DNA of 64,000 nucleotides from Akkermansia muciniphila (GCA_945879075.1 CAMCUY010000005.1:1-64000), one strand, 5' to 3'. Shown: positions 16,322 through 24,538, counted from the stretch's first letter. Notes: generated by a model from the sequence alone, not told the origin. Numbers and translations are program-made.

Positions 16322-18133
16322 ATGAATTTCTCACAAATTGATCCCTGGATTCTCGCCTTCGCCGGCATCACCGTCGTCGTCACGCTGTGGATGGGCTTCC
16401 GTTCCTCGAAGGGTTCCAAGTCCGCCTCGGACTTTTTCGTCGCTGGCCGCTCGGTGTCCGTCGGCTGGAACGCGTCCGCCATCTCGGGCGAGTATCTCAG
16501 CGCCGCGAGTTTCATGGGCATCGCCGGGATGGTGATGTCCTCGGGCTATGATGCGCTGTGGTATCCGGTCTGTTATGCTTGCGGCTATTTATTCCTGCTA
16601 TTGTTCATCGCCGGGCCGCTGCGGAGATTCGGCGCTTATACGATTCCGGACTTCGCCGAAGGCCGCTTTGATTCGCCGTTGTTCCGCCGCATCGCCGTGT
16701 GCTTCGTGCTCTTCATCGGTTTCTTCTACACCATGCCGCAGATGAAAGGCGCTGGCACCGCGCTTTCCTACATCCTGCCGGGGCTGCCGTATTGGGTCGG
16801 CGTTGTCGTCGTCGGTGCGGTCATCACGCTGAATGTCGCGCTCGGCGGGATGAAGGGCATCACCCTGATCCAGGCGGTCCAGTATTGGATCAAAATGTTC
16901 GCCATTTCCACGCCCGTGTTCGTTCTTCTATCCGTCTATGGCGGCTACGGGAAAAATCTCTCGCTGAACCAATCCGCTGCCGAAGCCGCTTCGAAGCCCG
17001 CCATTGTCCAGCCGGCCGATCCTGCGGAAATGCAACGCAAGGCGCTGCCGGAAAAAGCTCCCAAGGACGACGCCTGGCTCGCGCCCTTCGGCCCGCTCAC
17101 CACCAAGGCCGTGAAGTCCGCCGCCGCCGCGCTGCCGGTCGAGGAACGCGCGCCGTTCCTGGCGAAAAACGAGAAGCCCTTCTCGCTCATCTACACCTTC
17201 TCGCTCATCGTCGCGCTCGTCTGCGGCACCGCCGGCCTGCCGCACATCCTCGTCCGCTTCTATACCAATCCGGACGGTGTGGCCGCCAAGAAGACGACCA
17301 TGTGGGTGATGATCCTCATCGGCGTGTTCTATGTTTTCCCGCCGGTCTTCGGCGTGCTGGGTAGAAACCTGATGCCTGAGCTCTACACCGGACTCGCCGG
17401 CGTCAAGGGCACCGACGCGGTGGTGCTCCGTCTTCCCACCTTGATCTCACAGAAATACGGCGTCGTCGGCTCGATCCTCAGCGGCATCACCTGCGCGGGC
17501 GCCTTCGCGGCCTTCATGAGCACCTTCTCCGGCCTGCTGGTTTCCATGACCGGCGCCCTTGCCCACGACGTTTACGGCCGGATGCTCCGACCTAACTCCA
17601 CGCCCGGCCAGCGCATGCGGATGTTCAAATGGTGCGCCGTTCTCATCGGCAGCATTTCCGTGGTCCTCGGCTGCTTCGTCGAACCGTTGGAAATCAACTT
17701 CATGGTCGGCCAGGCATTCGCCATCGCCGCCGCCAGCTATTTCCCGCTGTTGTTCATGAGCGTCTGGTGGCGCGGCATGACCATGAAGGGCGCCGCCGCC
17801 GGGATGCTGACCGGCGGGCTTTGCGCACTCTTCGCGGCCACCGCGACGAACGTCAGCAACCTCTCGCTCGACAAGGGCGCGATGGGCAAGATTTTCTCCG
17901 GCTTCGCTCCGCTCAATGATTTCTGGGCCGCCCATCCGTTGCTCCGCATCCTCTGCGAGCAACCCGCGATCTGGACGGTGCCGCTGGCGATCTTCCTCAT
18001 GGTCGTCGTCTCCAAGGCCACCCGCTCCAGCGTGCCCAAGGACGTGCGGATGAAAATGCTCGTGCTCCACGCCCCCGAGGCGCTCGGACTCAAGCAGGAA
18101 TACATCCAGGAGCAGCAAGGCCCGGCGCATTGA
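16322..18133 (+). CDS. Sodium:solute symporter, ActP-like cation/acetate symporter
   Basis: The 603-residue protein belongs to the sodium:solute symporter family, with about 13 membrane helices. Family features are SASDFFVAGRSVSVGWNASA and the SGEYLSAASFMGIAGM segment typical of ActP. A soluble insertion of about 75 residues (near 215-290, rich in alanine, lysine and proline) interrupts the helices. Its position is usual for ActP relatives in this phylum, but its role is unknown. Acetate or another short monocarboxylate is the probable substrate, inferred from the DUF485 partner directly upstream. Confidence 0.85.
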   Translation: MNFSQIDPWILAFAGITVVVTLWMGFRSSKGSKSASDFFVAGRSVSVGWNASAISGEYLSAASFMGIAGMVMSSGYDALWYPVCYACGYLFLLLFIAGPLRRFGAYTIPDFAEGRFDSPLFRRIAVCFVLFIGFFYTMPQMKGAGTALSYILPGLPYWVGVVVVGAVITLNVALGGMKGITLIQAVQYWIKMFAISTPVFVLLSVYGGYGKNLSLNQSAAEAASKPAIVQPADPAEMQRKALPEKAPKDDAWLAPFGPLTTKAVKSAAAALPVEERAPFLAKNEKPFSLIYTFSLIVALVCGTAGLPHILVRFYTNPDGVAAKKTTMWVMILIGVFYVFPPVFGVLGRNLMPELYTGLAGVKGTDAVVLRLPTLISQKYGVVGSILSGITCAGAFAAFMSTFSGLLVSMTGALAHDVYGRMLRPNSTPGQRMRMFKWCAVLIGSISVVLGCFVEPLEINFMVGQAFAIAAASYFPLLFMSVWWRGMTMKGAAAGMLTGGLCALFAATATNVSNLSLDKGAMGKIFSGFAPLNDFWAAHPLLRILCEQPAIWTVPLAIFLMVVVSKATRSSVPKDVRMKMLVLHAPEALGLKQEYIQEQQGPAH

Positions 18134-18263
18134 AAATCCAGTTCATCAGAAACACCGCCGCAGGCCGGACTTCCGGGTCCAGCCGTCGTAATCGGCACCG
18201 GTCCTGCATGTCGGCGCGCCGTGCCGGTTGACACGGGCGGAACGGCGGCGTTTGCTTGCGCCG

Positions 18264-19217
18264 ATGTCGCCCGATTCCCAGCAGGACTTTGCGCTCGCCT
18301 TCCTGAGCATCCTTTTTGAAGGCGCGCCGTTCATTTTGCTCGGCACACTGATCAGCGGATTCATCGACATCTACCTCCCGGCGGGGATCATGGACCGCTT
18401 CCTGCCGAGAAATAAATTTTTCGCGGTACTGACCGCCGGGCTGCTAGGCGCGGTGTTTCCCGTTTGCGAATGCGCGGTCGTGCCGGTGATCCGGCGGCTG
18501 GTGAAAAAAGGCCTGCCCGTCTCCTGTGCGCTCACCTACATGCTGGCCGCGCCCATCGTGAATCCCATCACCGCCCTGAGCACCTGGAAAGCCTTCCAAG
18601 GCCAGGGGGCGGCGATGATGACCAGCTCGCGGCTGCTGCTGGGTTTCCTGATCGCTGCGGCCGTGGGAATCATCGTTTCCAAGCTATCGCTCGCCTCGGT
18701 GTTGAAGCCCTCGCTGGTAGAGAGCTTGGAAAAAGACCAGGCAAAGGCCGACCACGACCACTCCTGCTGCGGCCACGATCACGGCGAACCGGCCGAAGAC
18801 AACCGCTTGGTCGCCGCTTTCCGCTCGGCGATGAAGGACTTCGTGGACGTCGCCGTCTATTTCGCCATCGGCGTGTCGATCACCGCGCTGTTCAACACCG
18901 GCATCGCCCCCGGTGCGCAATGGCTCGACGGCCTCGCACAAAACCCGACCGCCGCGCCGGCCGCGCTGATGGCCCTCGCGTTCATCCTCAGCCTGTGCAG
19001 CACCTCCGACGCGTTCATCGCTGCGACTCTGGATAAATTCTCGTGGGGCGCGAAACTCGCCTTCCTCACCTTCGGGCCGATGATGGACGTGAAACTTCTC
19101 TTCCTCTATCAAACGGTGCTGCGCAAGCGCTTCATCGTCCTTCTCGCGATCGGCCTCTTTCTCGCCATCGGCGGGATCTCGATCTACTGGCAACAACTCG
19201 TTTTCACGGCGAAATGA
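18264..19217 (+). CDS. YraQ/DUF318-family permease, probable metal or solute efflux
   Basis: The ATG at 18264 (MSPDSQQDFALAF) gives 317 residues and about eight membrane helices. Characteristic segments are FPVCECAVVPVIRRLVKKGLP and ALTYMLAAPIVNP in the first half, and SLCSTSDAFIAATL in the second, which contain the conserved cysteines of the family. A histidine- and cysteine-rich cytoplasmic loop (DHDHSCCGHDHGEP, about residues 165-180) looks metal-binding. The stop overlaps the next start (ATGA), and the next gene encodes the usual TIGR03943 partner. Metal export is a family-based inference. Confidence 0.82.
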   Translation: MSPDSQQDFALAFLSILFEGAPFILLGTLISGFIDIYLPAGIMDRFLPRNKFFAVLTAGLLGAVFPVCECAVVPVIRRLVKKGLPVSCALTYMLAAPIVNPITALSTWKAFQGQGAAMMTSSRLLLGFLIAAAVGIIVSKLSLASVLKPSLVESLEKDQAKADHDHSCCGHDHGEPAEDNRLVAAFRSAMKDFVDVAVYFAIGVSITALFNTGIAPGAQWLDGLAQNPTAAPAALMALAFILSLCSTSDAFIAATLDKFSWGAKLAFLTFGPMMDVKLLFLYQTVLRKRFIVLLAIGLFLAIGGISIYWQQLVFTAK

Positions 19218-20035
19218 ATCCCCGGAACCGGCGCATCCTGTTTTCCCTCGCGGTGCTCGTCTGGAGCGCGGTGCTGTTATATTTCTACGCCAGCGGGCGG
19301 ATCACCAAATACCTCGCGCCGGACTTCCGGATCATCTCTTTCGCGGGCGGACTGGGGCTTGCGGTGCTCGGGCTTTTCAACCTGCTCACCGCGGGGCAAA
19401 ACGCCGGCGGCTGTTGCGACCACGGCGGCGAGGAACACACGCACGACCACGAAAGCGGCGACATGCACCCGCTCACCGCGGTGCTGCTGATGATCGTGCC
19501 GGTTGTTCTATCAGTCGCGTGGACCAAGGACGAGTACTCCGTGGCGGCGCTCTCGCGCAAGGGACTCTACGACGCGCCCTCGGCGGTTTCCTCGCCGTTT
19601 CTCGCCTCGTCGCTGCCCGCGCTGACCCGTGAGGAAATCGAAAGAAGCCACCGCAAGACGCCGGACGGATTTCTCGAGTTCAACCTGATGGAGTTGTTTT
19701 TCTCCAGCGGCGACCGCGAAATGCAAGGCCTGCTTGACGGCCTCAAGGTGGAAACCGAAGGCCGCTGGATGGACGAGAAGGTCCGCAATCCGCACGGCTC
19801 GCGCAAGCGCCTCTATCGGCTCTTCATCACCTGTTGCGCCGCCGACAGCCGGGCAATCCCGATCATCCTCGAGTTCGGCAAGACGCCGCCCGAGTTCCCG
19901 GAAAACGGCTGGGTGAAAGTCGCGGGCACCATGCGCTTTCCGTTGGAAGAAGGCGTCATCCAGCCGGTGCTGACCGTGGATCGCGTGCTCGCCGCGGAGC
20001 CTCCCTACGAGGAGAGTTTCATGCGGAAAAAGTGA
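19214..20035 (+). CDS. TIGR03943/DUF1980-family partner of the permease
   Basis: Starting at the ATG at 19214, which overlaps the permease stop, the protein is 273 residues. Three hydrophobic segments fill the first 105 residues, with a metal-binding-like CCDHGGEEHTHDHESGDMH loop between the second and third. The remainder is a soluble domain of about 150 residues. The track start at 19043 lies inside the permease and is not used. This family is found next to YraQ-type permeases, and together they are thought to form a two-part transporter. Both carry His/Cys-rich loops, which favours a metal ligand. Confidence 0.8.
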   Translation: MNPRNRRILFSLAVLVWSAVLLYFYASGRITKYLAPDFRIISFAGGLGLAVLGLFNLLTAGQNAGGCCDHGGEEHTHDHESGDMHPLTAVLLMIVPVVLSVAWTKDEYSVAALSRKGLYDAPSAVSSPFLASSLPALTREEIERSHRKTPDGFLEFNLMELFFSSGDREMQGLLDGLKVETEGRWMDEKVRNPHGSRKRLYRLFITCCAADSRAIPIILEFGKTPPEFPENGWVKVAGTMRFPLEEGVIQPVLTVDRVLAAEPPYEESFMRKK

Positions 20036-20037
20036 CC

Positions 20038-20505
20038 ATGGGAAAATCCTCACATCCTCGACCGGAAGGTCACGTGTTAGTTCCGGCCGCCGTCATCGGT
20101 TCGCTCTCGATCCTGCTCGCCGTCGGACTGAGCGTTCTCCGCATTCTGGACCGCGTGGACCTGGCGATCGGGAAGTGGATGTCGCAGGGGAAACCGGCAG
20201 GTTTCCCCAAGGCCCTGCCCGAGTGGGCGGTGTGGCTGGCGGTGGTTTTGTTAACCTTCGGGCTGGCCTCCGCGATCCTCAGCGTGGCCGCCAGCTGGCG
20301 ACGTGTCGTGTTGTGGATCACCACGGCGGCTCTGGTCGCGGCGTGGGCTCCGGTGCTGGCGCTGGCAGCGCACGCGCCTGACATCGCCGCGCCCTTCATC
20401 GCCGTGATCTGGTCCGGAGTCTGCGCCTTGGTTTACGCGGGAAACCACCAGATGGCCTGTGACGAACCAGTAGATTTATCTAAAGCAACTGATGAAGCGC
20501 GTTGA
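20038..20505 (+). CDS. Four-helix membrane protein of unknown function
   Basis: The ATG at 20038 gives 155 residues (MGKSSHPRPEGHVLVPAAVI). Four hydrophobic helices are visible, around residues 14-33, 62-83, 88-108 and 115-136. I do not recognise a named family. It starts 2 bases after the TIGR03943 gene and overlaps recR by 14 bases, so it sits in one operon with the transporter pair and recR. Nothing in the sequence indicates what it does. Confidence 0.6.
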   Translation: MGKSSHPRPEGHVLVPAAVIGSLSILLAVGLSVLRILDRVDLAIGKWMSQGKPAGFPKALPEWAVWLAVVLLTFGLASAILSVAASWRRVVLWITTAALVAAWAPVLALAAHAPDIAAPFIAVIWSGVCALVYAGNHQMACDEPVDLSKATDEAR

Positions 20506-21100
20506 TTTCCCGGAACCCGTCAAAGCACTCGTCGGCGAGCTCAAGCGGTTGCCGGGGATCGGCCCGCGCAGCGCCGAGCGCATCGCGGTGTGGCTTTTGC
20601 AAAGTCCGAAGGCCGATCCCGCGACGCTCGCCGGGGCTTTGTTAGCTGCGAAGGAGGCGGTCCGGCCCTGCCCGGTTTGCGGGTTCTTCGCGACCGAAGC
20701 CGGCTGCGATGTCTGCGACGACCCGGCGCGCGACGACAAGATTCTCTGCGTCGTCGAGCAGGCGACCGACGTCCTTCCGCTCGAGCGCTCCGGCGCGTTC
20801 CGCGGCCGCTACCACTGCCTCGGCGGCAAGCTCTCGCCGCTCGACCGCGTTTCGCCCGAGGACTTGCGCATTCCGCCGCTGGTCCGGCGGATCGAGGCCG
20901 CGCCCGAGGAAATCGAGGTCATCCTCGCGCTCGGCTCCGATGTGGAAGGCGAGGCGACTGCGAACTATCTGGCAGAGCTGCTGCGCGGCCGGAACTGCAG
21001 ACTCACCCGCATCGCCCAAGGCCTGCCCGCGGGCGGCGGTCTCGAGCACGCGGACGAGCTCACCCTCATGCGCGCGCTGCAAGGCCGGCGCAGCGTTTAG
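20492..21100 (+). CDS. recR: Recombination mediator RecR
   Basis: The 202-residue protein is standard RecR length. It has the helix-hairpin-helix (LKRLPGIGPRSAERIAVWLL), the four-cysteine zinc finger CPVCGFFATEAGCDVC, and a Toprim domain with LCVVEQATDVLPLE. It ends in the family-typical DELTLMRALQGRRSV. With RecF and RecO it loads RecA on gapped DNA. Its last 50 bases and the following 50 recur at 23850-23949, at the far end of the toxin-antitoxin debris island. Confidence 0.93.
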   Translation: MKRVDFPEPVKALVGELKRLPGIGPRSAERIAVWLLQSPKADPATLAGALLAAKEAVRPCPVCGFFATEAGCDVCDDPARDDKILCVVEQATDVLPLERSGAFRGRYHCLGGKLSPLDRVSPEDLRIPPLVRRIEAAPEEIEVILALGSDVEGEATANYLAELLRGRNCRLTRIAQGLPAGGGLEHADELTLMRALQGRRSV

Positions 21101-21149
21101 GAATCCGCGTGAAATTCCATTTCGCGTTTCGGCGCGGCATCCGTAGCGA
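21049..21149. repeat. Left copy of the recR-tail direct repeat
   Basis: This stretch of about 100 bases covers the last 52 bases of recR and the next 49. It matches 23850-23949 in the same orientation, with about eight substitutions and one single-base gap by eye. The part after the recR stop, read on the minus strand, encodes the C-terminus of the ORF6N protein found intact next to the right copy, so here it is an orphan scrap. Confidence 0.8.
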
Positions 21150-21262
21150 ATTCCGACCTCGATCTCGTCGTCTTCGCCCCCCCGCCCAGCGCCCGCAAGT
21201 CTCCGAACTCAAGGACGCCCTCGATCAAAATGGCGCTTGATGCTTGTTAGTTGGGACACCAC
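21148..21262 (+). pseudogene. Nucleotidyltransferase (MNT) fragment, copy 1
   Basis: GAATTCCGACCTCGATCTCG encodes NSDLDLVVFA, the metal-binding core of a minimal nucleotidyltransferase. After a run of seven C the sense frame shifts by one to continue as AQRPQVSELKDALDQNGA. The catalytic N-terminus and the C-terminus are both missing. The DNA matches 23733-23846 closely, though there the C-run is six. It is a decayed remnant of an HI0074/MNT toxin-antitoxin pair. Confidence 0.7.
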
Positions 21263-21378
21263 TGACGAGAACCCTAGGTAGTACTAGGGGCAGTCTCCAA
21301 GGCTTAGGAGCATTTCTGGCGGTTCAATGGAAAGAGAAGTTGAAATGACCTCCGATTGAGGCGAGGTTCCCCGATGCC

Positions 21379-22560
21379 ATGGACGCGAAGATTCTACATT
21401 CCGGCATCGCAGCTGGCTCGCCTTCCGCGCTGCTCGGGCTCGGTTTGATAGGTGCCGGAGGATTCGGGCGATTTTGTCTGGATCAATACCGGGGGGTGGA
21501 AGATGTCCGGGCTGTGGCGGTGGTGGATGTGGCGGATGAGGCGGCGGCAGCCGCGGCGGAGGAGTTCGGTATTTCCCATGTGTCCACGCCGGAGGAGCTG
21601 ATTCGGCGGAAGGAGGTGGACATCATTCACATCGCCACGCCACCGTCCACGCACATGCAGCTGGCGGTGGCCGCGCTGAATGCGGGCAAGCACGTGCTGA
21701 CTGAGAAGCCGTTGGCGACGCGGCTGGAGGATGGCCGGGCGATGCTGGAGGCGGCCTCCGCAAACCAACGGGTCCTCGGGGTGAACCTGATCATGCGCTA
21801 TAACCCGCTGTGCCAGTGCGCCCGCAAGATTCTCGAGCAGGGGTTGCTGGGACCGCCGATCCATGCGTTTCACGAAAACTATGCGAGCGATGACACGCTT
21901 CCGCCGGAGCATTGGTTCTGGGACCCGAAGAAGAGCGGGGGAATCTTCATCGAGCACGTGGTTCATTTTTTCGATTTGTTCGAAATGTTCTTCGGCGAGG
22001 GCGAGGTGGTGTCCGCTCAGGAAGGAGTCCGCCCCGGCGGCACGGGGGCTGCCGAAGTGATCGAGCAGGTCCAGTGCGCGGTCCGCTACGGGGACGGGGT
22101 ACTCGCTAATTTCTATCATGGATTCCACCAGTGCGGGCAGCTGGACCGGCAGGAAATCCGGATCGTCTGCGAGCGCGGCGACATCCGCTTGTTCGGCTGG
22201 GTTCCTACGAGCCTGGTGGTCAACGCGATCGTCTCCACCGATGAACGCGAGATGCTGGAGGATCTGATCCCTAACGTCGAGACCACCACGGTTGAGATGC
22301 TGGGGAATGAACACACGATCACGAACCGGCATGGGACGCACGAGGTTGACGGGGTTTTCCGTCTCCGCGGTGACTTGGGAATGAAGAAGCAGGAAGTCTA
22401 TGGATTCGTGCTTCGTGAATTACTGAAGGATCAGATCGCCTCGATCCGGGATCCCGCCCATATCAGGAGGGTTGATCAAGGAAATGGATACCGGTCATTG
22501 GCAATGGCCGTGGCTGCCGACCGGAAGGCTCGACAGTCCCGACTGGAGCCGGAGCGATGA
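21379..22560 (+). CDS. Gfo/Idh/MocA-family oxidoreductase
   Basis: The 393-residue protein has the N-terminal NAD(P)-binding fold (LGLIGAGGFGRFCLDQY, then DIIHIATPPSTH) and the lysine motif GKHVLTEKPLA, the active-site EKP of Gfo/Idh/MocA dehydrogenases. The C-terminal alpha/beta domain follows (HWFWDPKKSGGIFIEHVVHFFDL, with the histidine-containing catalytic helix). The substrate is probably a sugar or cyclitol derivative but cannot be named. It has no metabolic neighbour. It lies alone inside the island bounded by the recR-tail repeats, so it may have arrived with the island. Confidence 0.85.
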   Translation: MDAKILHSGIAAGSPSALLGLGLIGAGGFGRFCLDQYRGVEDVRAVAVVDVADEAAAAAAEEFGISHVSTPEELIRRKEVDIIHIATPPSTHMQLAVAALNAGKHVLTEKPLATRLEDGRAMLEAASANQRVLGVNLIMRYNPLCQCARKILEQGLLGPPIHAFHENYASDDTLPPEHWFWDPKKSGGIFIEHVVHFFDLFEMFFGEGEVVSAQEGVRPGGTGAAEVIEQVQCAVRYGDGVLANFYHGFHQCGQLDRQEIRIVCERGDIRLFGWVPTSLVVNAIVSTDEREMLEDLIPNVETTTVEMLGNEHTITNRHGTHEVDGVFRLRGDLGMKKQEVYGFVLRELLKDQIASIRDPAHIRRVDQGNGYRSLAMAVAADRKARQSRLEPER

Positions 22561-22578
22561 AACGCCCCTCCGCCGCCG

Positions 22579-22610
22579 AGCCGCCTTGTAGCGGCGGTCT
22601 GCGACCGTCG
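22579..22610. repeat. GC-rich hairpin repeat (TTGTAGCGGCGGTCTG type)
   Basis: CCGCC and GGCGG form a small hairpin around TTGTAGC just after the oxidoreductase gene, followed by TCTGCGACCGTCG. The form is that of a dispersed intergenic palindrome, but no second copy was noticed in the window. Confidence 0.35.
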
Positions 22611-22698
22611 ATGCCAATGAGACGTCCCAGTCCCGACCTCCGGCCTTGTCATCCCAGGTCTTCTGATCTTGCCCGCTTCACACCCCACAGGCCTATCC

Positions 22699-22950
22699 AT
22701 GATCGATCAGGAGAAACTCGAAAAATTTCTCAAACGCCTGGAACTTAAATACGCGAACTGCCAGCACGCCCGGGATCGCCCCGAACTCACCGAGATCGAC
22801 CGCGAGGCCGTTGCCGAGTCTGTCCTCCAGCGCTTCAAGACCGCCTACGACGCCCTCGGCCTCCCCTTCCGCGTCGATCTCCACGTCTGGGACGAGGTCC
22901 CGGAACGGTTTTATGAAATCATCCGGGGCGAGTATCTCGCCCTATCATAA
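22699..22950 (+). CDS. Chimera of an HI0074-type protein and a nucleotidyltransferase C-terminus
   Basis: The 83-residue frame from the ATG at 22699 joins two families. Residues 1-53 (LKRLELKYANCQHAR and AVAESVLQRFKTAYDAL) look like the N-terminal half of an HI0074-type nucleotidyltransferase-partner protein. Residues 54-83 (LPFRVDLHVWDEVPERFYEI) look like the C-terminal strand-helix of the MNT nucleotidyltransferase normally encoded just downstream. A deletion that removed the end of the first gene and the start of the second, in frame, explains it. It is probably non-functional, although the frame is intact. Confidence 0.65.
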   Translation: MIDQEKLEKFLKRLELKYANCQHARDRPELTEIDREAVAESVLQRFKTAYDALGLPFRVDLHVWDEVPERFYEIIRGEYLALS

Positions 22951-23013
22951 TGCTCTCGGCCCGATGGGAACGACCCACCGACAAGTTGCCTCTCGTAGCC
23001 GAATGTCTGTTAC

Positions 23014-23349
23014 TTAGGTCTTTTGACCCCGAGGCAGCCCGCGAATCACTATTGCCCTCCGAATTCCGAACGATGGCCGGCGGTGATCGTGCCGAACGAC
23101 CGTCACCCGGATATGATCCGGGAATACCCTGAACAAAAAATGAATCGGAAAGTCCGTCAGGTTGACGCGTCTGAGGCCCACACCCAGCGAGTCGAAATGG
23201 TGTCTTGTGGGATGGCGCTTGGTGTAATTAAGGGCAGTGGAAAGTTCCGACCAGAACCGGTCTCCCAATTCGCGGGAAATCCCATCGTAATACTCCAGAA
23301 GCTCGCGGACCTCTGCAGGCACTTTGGGATTGTAGAAAATCTTTCTCAC
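23014..23349 (-). CDS. RelE/ParE-family toxin
   Basis: The 111-residue protein begins at a GTG that overlaps the antitoxin stop (GTGA). It shows the ParE/RelE fold order: VRELLEYYDGISRELGDRFWSEL (helical hairpin), HPTRHHFDSLGVGLRRVNLTDFPIHFLFR and IRVTVVRHDHRRPSF (strands). The last 15 or so residues after RRPSF exceed the usual length, so the original stop may have been lost. The family includes gyrase poisons (ParE) and mRNA cleavers (RelE); the target here cannot be told. Confidence 0.82.
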   Translation of the reverse strand: MRKIFYNPKVPAEVRELLEYYDGISRELGDRFWSELSTALNYTKRHPTRHHFDSLGVGLRRVNLTDFPIHFLFRVFPDHIRVTVVRHDHRRPSFGIRRAIVIRGLPRGQKT

Positions 23350-23558
23350 ACCGACCGCCCCACTCGATTCAGAAACTCCTCGTGGGAAATGGCTGCAACC
23401 GCGCCGGAATCCATTTCTTCTTCGCGGCGCAGGACTTCCTCATCATCGGCTCTTGAGAGGGGCCCGGGAAGTTCATGGATCAGGAATGCGAGCAAGCCCT
23501 CCTTTTCTTCAAAAGAAAGTTCCGCAGCCTGCTTCTGAACGTCCGCGAGTTTGACCAT
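23346..23558 (-). CDS. Antitoxin of the ParE/RelE-like pair (addiction-module component type)
   Basis: From the ATG at 23558 the protein is 70 residues (MVKLADVQKQAAELSFEEKEGLLAFLIHELPG). The opening resembles the small addiction-module antitoxins paired with ParE-like toxins: a helical N-terminus ending in HELPG, then an acidic tail. Its stop overlaps the toxin start by four bases, the usual antitoxin-first order. The track start at 23690 extends into the nucleotidyltransferase fragment and is unlikely. The operon lies within the debris island. Confidence 0.78.
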   Translation of the reverse strand: MVKLADVQKQAAELSFEEKEGLLAFLIHELPGPLSRADDEEVLRREEEMDSGAVAAISHEEFLNRVGRSV

Positions 23559-23692
23559 CCCCGACTTTAGCAAGGTCAGCTGCCGTTGCAAGTGTCCGCT
23601 TGGAAATCGATGAGAGTCAGCAAATCCCTTCGCTGGATTCGCCGGATTCGCGTTGCCACAATCTCCTTGGTCCACCCCCCCCGGCGTCACCG

Positions 23693-23846
23693 TCTGGGCC
23701 TACGGCTCCCGCGTCAAAGGCACCGTCCGCCCGAATTCCGACCTCGATCTCGTCGTCTTCGCCCCCCGCCCAGCGCCCGCAAGTCTACGTACGCAAGGAC
23801 GCTCACGACCACAATGGGACTTGCTTCTTGTTAGTCGGGAACCCAC
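23693..23846 (+). pseudogene. Nucleotidyltransferase (MNT) fragment, copy 2
   Basis: GVTVWAYGSRVKGTVRPNSDLDLVVFAP is a textbook MNT core: GSR...G followed by the SDLDL metal-binding pair. After a run of six C the frame leaves the family sequence and reads into the recR-tail repeat. Neither the start nor the C-terminus is present. From 23733 it matches fragment copy 1 at 21148-21262. Confidence 0.75.
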
Positions 23847-23849
23847 CGA

Positions 23850-23949
23850 CGCGGACGAGCTCACGCTGATGCGCGCGTTGCAAGCCGGCGCAGCGTTTAG
23901 GAATCCGCGTGAAATCCCACCTCGCGTTTCGGCGAGGCATCCGCAGCGA
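23850..23949. repeat. Right copy of the recR-tail direct repeat
   Basis: This matches 21049-21149 in the same orientation. The left half is a scrap of the recR 3' end (one base shorter, so out of frame). The right half is the 3' end of the minus-strand ORF6N gene, in its natural place. The order here is nucleotidyltransferase piece then recR tail; at the left copy it is recR tail then nucleotidyltransferase piece. Confidence 0.8.
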
Positions 23950-24538
23950 TGATCTGCCGGATGGCGTCAAAGACGAGTTTGAACTGCTGGTCGTGATCGG
24001 CGTATTTGGCTTCGAGCGACTGGAGCTTCTCGGCGAGCAGGGCATTGGAGTCCATCAGGCGGCGGAGTTGGACGAAGGTGCGCATGATGGCGATGTTCAC
24101 CTCCACGGCGCGGGGGGCGCGGGGGGAGCGGAGGACGCTGGAAAGCATGGCGACGCCTTGCTCGGTGAAGGCGTAGTGGAGGTATTTCCGGTGCTACCCG
24201 CGCTTTAAGGTCACAGTTTGTGACCTCAAGATTTCCATCTCATCCTGCGTGAGTTGGAACATGAAATCCTCAGGGAAACGGTCGAGGTTTCGCTGGATGG
24301 CTTGGTTGAGAACTTTGTTGGGGACGCCGTAAAGCTCCGCGAGATCGGAATCCAGCAGGACTTTCTCATGGCGCAGGACATGGACGAGCGGCGCGATTTT
24401 TTCGGGAATGAAAAGGACCGTGCCTTTCCGGGGAGGGAATTTATTATTGTTAGGCGTGGTAATAGCTGGATGAAGCCAACTCGGTTTGCGCCGGGCGTGC
24501 AATGTCCCAGTTCGCATGCGGCATGACTGAAAAATCAT
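23897..24538 (-). pseudogene. ORF6N-domain protein interrupted by an in-frame TAG
   Basis: Two ORF-track entries, 24194-24538 and 23897-24148, lie in the same frame, separated only by a TAG at 24196-24194. Upstream is an ORF6N DNA-binding domain (LRHEKVLLDSDLAELYGVPN, NLDRFPEDFMFQLTQDEME). Directly after the TAG the family sequence continues (HRKYLHYAFTEQGVAMLSSV, EVNIAIMRTFVQLRRLM) and ends in a coiled coil. ORF6N proteins occur in phages and mobile elements. A single stop in an otherwise intact gene suggests recent inactivation, or amber readthrough. The true start is unclear. Confidence 0.8.

Noticed and set aside
23690-23690. Upstream start of the antitoxin at 23690
   Set aside because: It lies inside the nucleotidyltransferase fragment; the ATG at 23558 opens the recognisable antitoxin sequence.
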